Shown: positions 57,101 through 64,000 of the stretch, piece after piece | How the letters are laid out: every line of letters begins with the position of its first letter | How positions within the stretch are numbered: the first letter of the stretch is position 1 | Origin: Collybia mongolica | Lineage: Eukaryota > Basidiomycota > Agaricomycetes > Agaricales > Clitocybaceae | Assembly (NCBI GenBank): GCA_013420905.1 | Contig: JAAXNY010000009.1 | Location: forward strand, 1,860,001-1,924,000 | Reading direction: 5' to 3' | DNA: 64,000 nt | Translations under genes and position numbers: made by a program | The notes under the pieces: generated by a model | The model's database searches: none | Told to the model about the DNA's origin: nothing | What the model saw: the letters and a program-made list of their open reading frames with translations, nothing else

Positions 57101-57981
57101 CTGGCATCCTATTCAAGACAAGTCCAAAATCAAGTAGGAACGATAACCTCGTCATGTAGGGATGGTTCGTTTCCAACACCTTTGTACTCGATCCCACCAC
57201 ATCTAAATGCTTCCTAAACAGCTTTTGAGCGCCACGGGAGAGCTAAGAGAGCAAGGATGGATGCTACCACGTCAATGGGTGCTGACGCACAATCTGAGTA
57301 TCGCTACTTGCGGAAAGGGATCGCTTCCACCTCTAAGGATATCAAAAGTTTTGCTGAGCGGATTGGGTCAGAGGTCTGTGTTATTCAGGGGATTGAAAGA
57401 CAATTCTGATTTTTCTTCCTTACGTCATACAGGCTTTGGGATTCGAGGGTGTGGCAAATACATATCAAAATGCGACATCATCTCAATTAGAGTCCATATC
57501 TGGAGCTGTGCAAGCACTGATGGTGCAAGGTACTCAAGAAGATGTGCCTACAGGCACTACACCTCACAAACGGATATGGCAATATGTAGATCAATGGGAA
57601 TTGACCAAAAGTCGCGAGGCTGTCCTGCAGGCATGGAGAGAGCAGGCTGCTTTAAAGGTTGGTTCTGAAACCTTGCTTGCAGAACACCTTCCCCTCCCCG
57701 AGGAGGGTAATGATCTAGATGACGACACCGTAACAATGTTCCCGTCTAGAATCTCAGTCAGCTCAGAGTTGGAGAATATTCCATCCGTTGTGGGCTCCCC
57801 GGACGCATTATCGCCCCTCTCGTCCACCTCGTCCACCTCTTCCATAGCTTCGGATGTTATATCAATCCCTCGATTACCACCGAAGAAGGCGTCAGGTCAC
57901 ATGAAAGGTATACCTTCGTTCGGGACTTTGACAGACTCGAGAAACATCTATACCACTCGCGGATCCCGACGAGCACGCTGA
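54155..57981 (+). CDS. bimC: Kinesin-5 (BimC/Eg5 mitotic motor)
   Basis: 1167 residues from exons 54155-54672, 54723-55367, 55418-56055, 56109-56977, 57032-57164, 57222-57373, 57433-57981. After a basic N-terminal extension come the motor domain (P-loop GQTGTGKT about 165-172, [21 protein letters not shown] near 340, [13 protein letters not shown]), a long stalk of coiled coils, and near 1030 a BimC box ([16 protein letters not shown]) whose Thr is a Cdk1 site in homologues. The tail is Ser-rich and ends basic. The homotetramer slides antiparallel microtubules to separate spindle poles. Divergent from ELF1. Confidence 0.95.
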
Positions 57982-58248
57982 TAATTGCGGTTTCAAAAGC
58001 TTTGCCTTTCCTTTGCCGTATAGTTTTCGTATGTTTCCAAGTAATTTATGAAATCAGTATTTATCTGTGCATGTATTGTTAATAGATGACTCTTTAGAAT
58101 CTGAAGAGTGCGCCATTTGATGATGATAATCTGAATGTATTACGTAACACATGTGAGCCAGGCAACAGCCACGACAGCAACTTCGACCTGTACTCCGTAT
58201 GCACGGTGCTACCTATAAACTAACATTTAAAGCCTTTTACAATTGATC
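57982..58248. other. Intergenic: kinesin-5 3' flank and VPS55 promoter
   Basis: 267 bp between two same-strand genes. AT-rich, no gene seen. Confidence 0.5.
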
Positions 58249-58800
58249 ATGGCGGCGGGCCTTCGCAGTGAGTACCATTCATCTTACTTGATGTCGTAAA
58301 ACTCAACCGTTATTACAGCCGTCATTTTACTCTCGTTCGTGCTTGCGGTTGGCTTTTTGTTGATCATCCTCTCCTGTGCGCTCTGGCAAAATTGGTTGCC
58401 ATTGTTGGTCGGTACGTTTATATTCACCTCAAAGCCCACAACAAGATTCCCAATAAACCATTCCTGTAGCCTTGACTTTTGTACTTGCCCCCTTACCGAA
58501 CGCACTTTTCTCTCATTGTGGCTCAGACGACTTGAACTATGAAGGATCCGGACCTGTCGACCTCGGGCGTTTCATCACCTCGATAATCGTGGTGTCTGGT
58601 GTTGCTCTACCAATTATCCTGTCGCATTCAGAAATCATTGACCCAAAGGCGTGTATAATGTCTATTGTCGGTGGAGGGTAAGTTATGTGTTACTCTCGTT
58701 GGATCCCTGTCTTATCTTATCGCAATAATACAGGTTGGTCTATGGAACAATATTGGCGTACTCTGCTGCTTTCAGCCAAGAAGATGCAGAATATGAGTAA
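58249..58800 (+). CDS. VPS55: Vps55 endosomal membrane protein
   Basis: 128 residues from exons 58249-58267, 58319-58411, 58470-58677, 58734-58800. A small four-span membrane protein of the Vps55/OB-RGRP family: TM1 VILLSFVLAVGFLLIILSC, TM2 LPLLVALTFVLAPLP, TM3 FITSIIVVSGVALPIILSH, TM4 IMSIVGGGLVYGTILAYSA, with PVDLGRF before TM3. In yeast it forms a complex with Vps68 in late endosomes and is needed for transport to the vacuole. Start chosen at the MAAGLRTV consensus; exon 1 is only 19 nt. Convergent with TRS120 (137 bp between stops). Confidence 0.95.
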
Positions 58801-58937
58801 TGTAGTACTCTGTAGATGATGTATATAACTGTAGTGGTTTCTCTCCGGACAAGATTGGTGGTCCTACCCATCAGCAAATGTCATCCGCCCGCGCACCAAA
58901 AGTTTTTTCGCAAACGGAGAGCGCATAGACCGTCCCC

Positions 58938-61900
58938 CTAACACTTTGTGTCGGCCCCTTGCACAATGGCAATAAGTTGTCCGACCCCCACTCTACCCCC
59001 CAAATGCGACGGCTGGAAAGCCTTGACTTCGGCAGATATCTCAAATCGGCCACGTGCAAGGAAGCAAAGGGCGGTTTCTACCTCCCGAGATTCCCCACTC
59101 TTCAACTCGCCAACCGCTAGATCGACCAAAACACCTTCATGAACAACATGTTCTGATGGTTCCATCCTGAGGTCCACCGTAAACGCCCCAGAAGACCCTA
59201 TCGGAGAGATGTCAGAACGATTTTGGGAGGATACCCTCCACAAAACGTACGAGATAAATTAGTGACCTTCGTTCGAAGGTAAACAAACTCATCTGCCGAG
59301 GGATAGTACTTCCCACTACGGTAGGTGATTAAAAAATCATATGTTGGAGGGCCATTGCTGTAAGACACCATTGACATGTCAACCCGCGCATTCTTCATGC
59401 GGATGGTCTCCAACATTGGCAATGTCATACGTTGTTGCCTCAAGGAAAGGTTGCCAAAGCGGATGCCGCCAGACTGATACATGGCTTGAATGAGCAGGTA
59501 AAGATAATTAAGAACCTGTGCTGACCTCTCGCCACCGACCATGAACGTATTTGAACAATTCTTCCCGGTACCAAAACAATTCCTGCTGAGCACCAGCTTC
59601 TGCATCGGAGAGTTTCGATTTCTGAACGACAAACTGTCGATCTGATAATGTTGGTATAGGTTGCGACAGCTGCTCTTCGGTAAGTAAGAATTTCTTAACA
59701 GGAACAACGATCCTATGCACTGTTGTTGGTACCATGTTACATCACAGATTATTCAACTAAGACGCACCGAGACATCGATCCCGGGGGAATAGTTCTTGTT
59801 ATCGTCAAGGGTAGGGTACCTGGACGTCCAAGTCGTTCAGTGAACTTTGATAGTGGTACTCATCGATTCCGCTGACCCTCTTGTGCTCTATCAAAGGATA
59901 CTTCGAAAGGCAATCCATACGTATTTCGCACTTCGATCGAGAACAGACACCAGCTCGCCTCGTCACCTAAGTATAGATCGTGTCCCCTCGCATTCCTCGA
60001 GTCGCTGAAGGCATTGATGTCGTCTGAAGGGTATGAGGGAAATGGAAGGATATCCATTCCATGACACTCGAGCATATGGTAGACCGTAACCACGACTGGA
60101 TAGGACAATTGGCGAGTGTGAAACACTTGAGCAGGCGCATCAAGGGTAAGCTGAGGGCGATACACATGAGAATAAGAGAAGTGGATGGTTCCATTAGTAC
60201 TGAAGTAAATTTTAGGGCCGAATATTTCATATTGTGTGAATATTGCTCACCATCCGACCTTTCCCATGCACGTCACACTCAAGGTGATTTTCTGACCTGG
60301 AGGAATTCGTTTTACTTCCTCTTTATTCCACGAGAAAACAGGTCTGTGAATTAAGCCATGCTCAGTTTCGTATGTATCAAACACCGAGAGGTCCCCTTCA
60401 GCCAAGGCTTGCTGGGCAGGTGCAATTGTGGAGTCATCGAAAGCGAGTCGTACGAAATCGATGGGTAACGACGAGACATTTTCAAGAGTGATGCGCATTA
60501 TTGACCTGGAAAAAGGTCAGTCAAATATAAGAAGAAGCCAGTGCTGTGTACATTTCTCCGTCGTATAACATCACGGCTCCGTGGGTGGCAGAAGTCCGCC
60601 GGATTCGCAGCAGTGGCTGTTCGGGGACGACCTTGCATTCCAGAAACCGAAGGGAAGTTATTGCAGATTTTGATTGGGTTGGATGTTTGATTGTGCGTTG
60701 ACTGTATTTTTCCCAGGGAAAAGATCCGACGCCAGAGTATTTAAAACGGCCCATTTCACAAGCAAGGACACTACGCTTCCTCAAGAGTCGCTCTTCTTCC
60801 TCACCTGTAGAAAGTGGAAGGGTAAATTCACGGGAAGCTCCGCCTGGAGCTTGTACACGGCAACCTCGAACAATTAGCGTTCCTATTTCGAGAGGTTTCC
60901 CTGACAAAACAACCTCGTGAATGGAATTGGCAGGTACGAGGACGCGAAGGGGTTTGGTATCGAATGGGACACCCGATGTGCTGAAGGGCAAGTGTTCATT
61001 GATTTAAAAGCAGAAACCTTGAATGATCACACCTGAGAGAGATTGATTCCAGTTCCAGGTCAAAGATGTATTGATTCTGCAACAAAACTACAAACTCGAG
61101 AGTTTCATTTTGTACCGCCAAAGTCTTCTCCTAACGTTAAGAAAAATTGAGTCATGAAAGAGGTCTAGATACGGAAAGAAACTAACTTGTGCTGCGGTAG
61201 CTTTTCGTGGATTGTAAAGGAAAGGGTCTGTGGCGCCCGTGAGGATGGGTGTAATATCTGACATCCTGGGCTTCAATGCAGACATCGGCTTCTCGATCGG
61301 CAGGCGCACCAAAGGCAGCCTAAAATGTTTAAGCACTAGTTGCCACCACAAACGAAGAAATTACACACGGTGCAACTGTTATGCTAACGATTGGCCTACC
61401 AGACCAATACTCCACAGATTTTCCATCTCCTCGTCTGCGAGCGATCGCCAGGGCTCGTGTCGACGTTGAGTAAAGGTGATGCTGATCCCCTGGGGACAGG
61501 GCGGTCTTCAAAGTCTTTAAAGCCGACAGAGCAAATTGTGCAACAGCGGGAAAATCTAAAATGGGCCGGTCTTTGAATCCATAGTGGAAAGAAAGACATA
61601 TCCACACACCAGGTAGAGCTTCAGCAACCGCCACAGCTTCTCGGACAACGCCGACTTGAAGTTCAGGCCAACCGTATGGTTCATGGTTGTCCTCTTCAGT
61701 ATCATCATAGGAAACGGGGGCTGGACTCTCGTCGAGGGACCAATCTTGGCTGACGTCTACGAGCCGTACGGCATCTAGATTAATTCCGAGTACCTTGCAG
61801 ACATATTTCAAGAGTTTTAAAACGCTCTCGTTTCCATCTGCACTTTCACTTAGTCTCACACCAACAGCACTCCAACCTCCTCCAATGCCAGGCGAGTTAA

Positions 61901-63713
61901 GGCTCGGAATTCCGAGCCCAGCGGTACCCGGCACGCTAGATATTCTCGAAAAACCATCTTCTTCACGCCCGCATACCATAAGATCCAAGATACAACCAAG
62001 GACTTCTCGCAAGATATAAGCTTCCTTCCGCCGATACCCTAGACAAGCATATAGACTAGACATGGCCTCTAAGATGGCAATACGCTCCCTAGGACCTAGA
62101 TGCAAAAGCCAAGGGCCATGTAACTGGGCTAAAACAGTGGCAATCGACGACCTCGAGATACCAGAGATAGAACTGAGGCGTTCCAGGACTGCCCAATCGT
62201 TCCCCTCATCATGGGAAAGAGTTGGAGGAAGGTATGGTGTTGGGCCGGGTTGCAACATCGTCGTAAACGCCAGCGGACCCCATCCTTTTGCAGACCAGAC
62301 AGCAAAGAGGAGCGAAGAATGACGCAGGACACATGACGAATAAAGGTAGGTGAGTAATGGATAGTTTGGTTCTCCATCTGTGGTGGGTGATCTGTAGTAA
62401 AGTGCAGTGGCTTGAGTCAGCTTCTCAGAAACATCTGTCCATGGCTCTCGCACGGAGGCCGTAGAGTGTTGCTACACATCGGATATCAGAGACACAGTAG
62501 TTGAATGAGCTTGTTTGACTGACCAAACCATGTCCCGCAGACCATGCTTCTATAACAAGAACTGTAGCAGCTCCTTCAAGAGCCGCGGCGTGCCAAGCAA
62601 GGTCTTGAGATGTTTTGAATAAGAGGAGCGCCTCTGAATACCTACGAATGATGAAATTCAAGACGCAAAAGCTTTCACATTTAGGGTACGTACCACACGG
62701 TGGCATCCTCAGGCCTGCCTGACAGTAAAAACAAGTCACCCAAAACCTTGAAAAGTCTTGCATGGGAAGATGTCACCCCTATACTACTTAAACGTTTTCT
62801 TGCTGGTGGTGTGTTCAAGTTCGAAGACCGAAACCCAGGACCCGATGAGGTGCGTTTCATCGTTGGTGCAGCAGATAAGGCAAACCCCGTCTTATTTATG
62901 TCTGGTTGGCTATGATGCGAGGGAAGTGGAGGCAATGAATCTTTTGACGTGTTTAAGGGTGACGGTATTTCCGACAAGGGGGGTATCATAGGCAAAAGCG
63001 AAGAGTTTAGATATTCATTGCCCATGGGACTTTCAAGGGCTTGGATCTAGTCAAATACCGTAAGCACATCGCAAAGTAGCATGAGCGAAAGATGGCGAAC
63101 CACCACTCCAAACCCTCCGATGATCTGAGAACACAGGTCGGCCAACAAAGTTCCAATGTACAGTTTCTTATTACCCATCATGTTAGGAAGGACCACCAGC
63201 CCTGGAAGATTGTCGCTGAGATTCAGATTGGTGTCGTCACTTTCTTCAAATACAAAGCAATTTTTTGCCAGAGGGTATATCCCTTCAGACGGGAACATAT
63301 CAAGTAAAGAAGCATTGAATTGGGCATAAATCGACGACAAGGAATGGGTTTGAGTGCAAGCCGCAACGCCGATGACGGCCAGAGGAAAATGCGATGGACG
63401 TAGGAGAGAAAGGGGGAGATGCGAGCGCGGAGGTGGATGTGTAGGAAAACTAAGTTGCAGGTGACCGGTAGACAAGGGGTTGGGCATAAACCTGGCTGCT
63501 TGAAATGAGCGCAATCGAAAGGAAAAGATTGGGAAAGATTATATATTACCCACCCCTCTCATCCTTCTGATCAGCTGGAATGTCGCCTAGTCGGATGGAC
63601 TCAAAAGTTCGTATTTCCGATGCATATTTCTCAAATGTTGATTGAGGTATGGTACCCACGGGCATCAGTAGTATGCGAACATGGGCAAGGGACGCAAAAG
63701 CATGGGTATCCAT
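58938..63713 (-). CDS. TRS120: TRAPPII subunit Trs120 (TRAPPC9)
   Basis: 1344 residues, 15 exons: 63713-63554, 63495-63101, 63046-62694, 62641-62524, 62471-61610, 61555-61369, 61319-61187, 61130-61033, 60980-60552, 60505-60251, 60199-59877, 59819-59768, 59712-59526, 59473-59251, 59197-58938. The N-terminus (HAFASLAHVRILLMPVG, later LVVLPNMMGNKKLYIGTLLADLC) and TPR-like helical middle (DQHHLYSTSTRAL) are followed by Ig-like beta repeats (LELESISLR, RITLENVSSLPIDFVRLAF, FSIEVRNTYGLPFEV). It stabilises the Rab11/Ypt31 GEF form of TRAPP at the late Golgi. The first two introns (63496-63553, 63047-63100) have weak donors, so residues near those joins are provisional. The intron 61556-61609 is 54 bp without a stop. 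Confidence 0.93.
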
Positions 63714-64000
63714 AAGAGGTAGAGAGACAAACCACACTTGTGAGGCGCCACAAGGGTTGCACGGATTCCGCCAGCCAGATGTATGCGTCTAAGAGTGAGA
63801 GCGTTGAGGATAGGACAGTGTTCACGTCGAGCGAGATCAAATATTGAATTACATAAGTCTTGGCTACTGGTGAATGTGATCCTGTCACGCTGTCACGCTC
63901 CTCTAACTTCAGACCACGTCACGGCCCTCTCGATAATATTTTGCTTTCTCTACCCATTGAATAAATGGTAAGCATAACCCTGATGTACATGTATAAAAGA
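63714..64000. other. TRS120 upstream region to the window edge
   Basis: 287 bp with no complete gene. An ATG directly followed by GTAAGC at 63965-63973 could be the first exon of a plus-strand gene beyond the edge, but nothing else supports it. Confidence 0.4.

Noticed and set aside
63965..63973. ATG followed by GTAAGC as the first exon of a plus-strand gene
   Set aside because: Only a start and a donor are visible before the window ends; far too little to call a gene.
1..64000. CRISPR arrays, rRNA, biosynthetic clusters, toxin or viral genes
   Set aside because: None found. The repeats at 2590-3530 are too long and degenerate for CRISPR, and no polyketide, terpene or peptide synthase signature is present.

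Overview
The window is nuclear DNA of a filamentous basidiomycete, almost certainly an Agaricomycete; the order is not resolved. I base this on many 45-65 bp introns per gene, an expanded Agaricomycete-type DDE transposase, and the architecture of the SEC16, NUR1 and kinesin-1 genes. I placed splice sites by eye from GT/GC-AG sites, reading phase and family conservation. Each of the 19 protein gene models closes to a whole number of codons. All functions are inferred from sequence features; no database search was run.

Layout. Bases 1 to about 13,080 are a transposon graveyard. It holds an old dispersed repeat (one copy at the left edge), a (TCAA)8 microsatellite, a degenerate tandem array of about 230 bp period, a 70-bp near-perfect palindrome, a truncated Tc1 element, an apparently intact Tc1/DD34E element with 212-bp inverted repeats, a decayed larger DDE transposase gene and a gag-like fragment. 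Most of this DNA has almost no CpG, while the intact Tc1 element is CpG-replete.

From about 13.1 kb the window is dense in ordinary genes. 13.3-29.1 kb: cytosolic C1-tetrahydrofolate synthase, mitochondrial GrpE (MGE1), mitochondrial phenylalanyl-tRNA synthetase, a membrane-anchored coiled-coil protein, nuclear rim protein NUR1, a CCCH-finger/coiled-coil protein, an intron-containing tRNA-Ile(UAU), a single-domain ABC ATPase and TOM40. 29.7-48.1 kb: two tandem GT15 mannosyltransferases, PI 4-kinase PIK1, OST3, SEC16 and a Pumilio protein. 49.2-63.7 kb: kinesin-1, ELF1, kinesin-5, VPS55 and TRS120.

Much of the right half serves the secretory and endosomal pathway: OST3 and the GT15 enzymes glycosylate, SEC16 organises ER exit sites, PIK1 makes Golgi PI4P, TRS120 belongs to TRAPPII, and VPS55 acts in late endosome sorting. 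The left half leans to mitochondria and one-carbon metabolism (MGE1, MSF1, TOM40, ADE3). Several gene pairs share short divergent promoters (134 bp for PIK1/OST3, 191 bp for ELF1/kinesin-5).

The most notable observations are a 6-nt micro-exon carrying part of the EPD glutamate codon in both GT15 genes, an apparent excess of GC-AG introns (6 of 138), a paralogous copy of the Tc1 insertion site without the element, the CpG-depleted repeat landscape, and a Pumilio domain whose repeat code reads UGUAUAUA. I found no clearly new defence, toxin or biosynthetic system.
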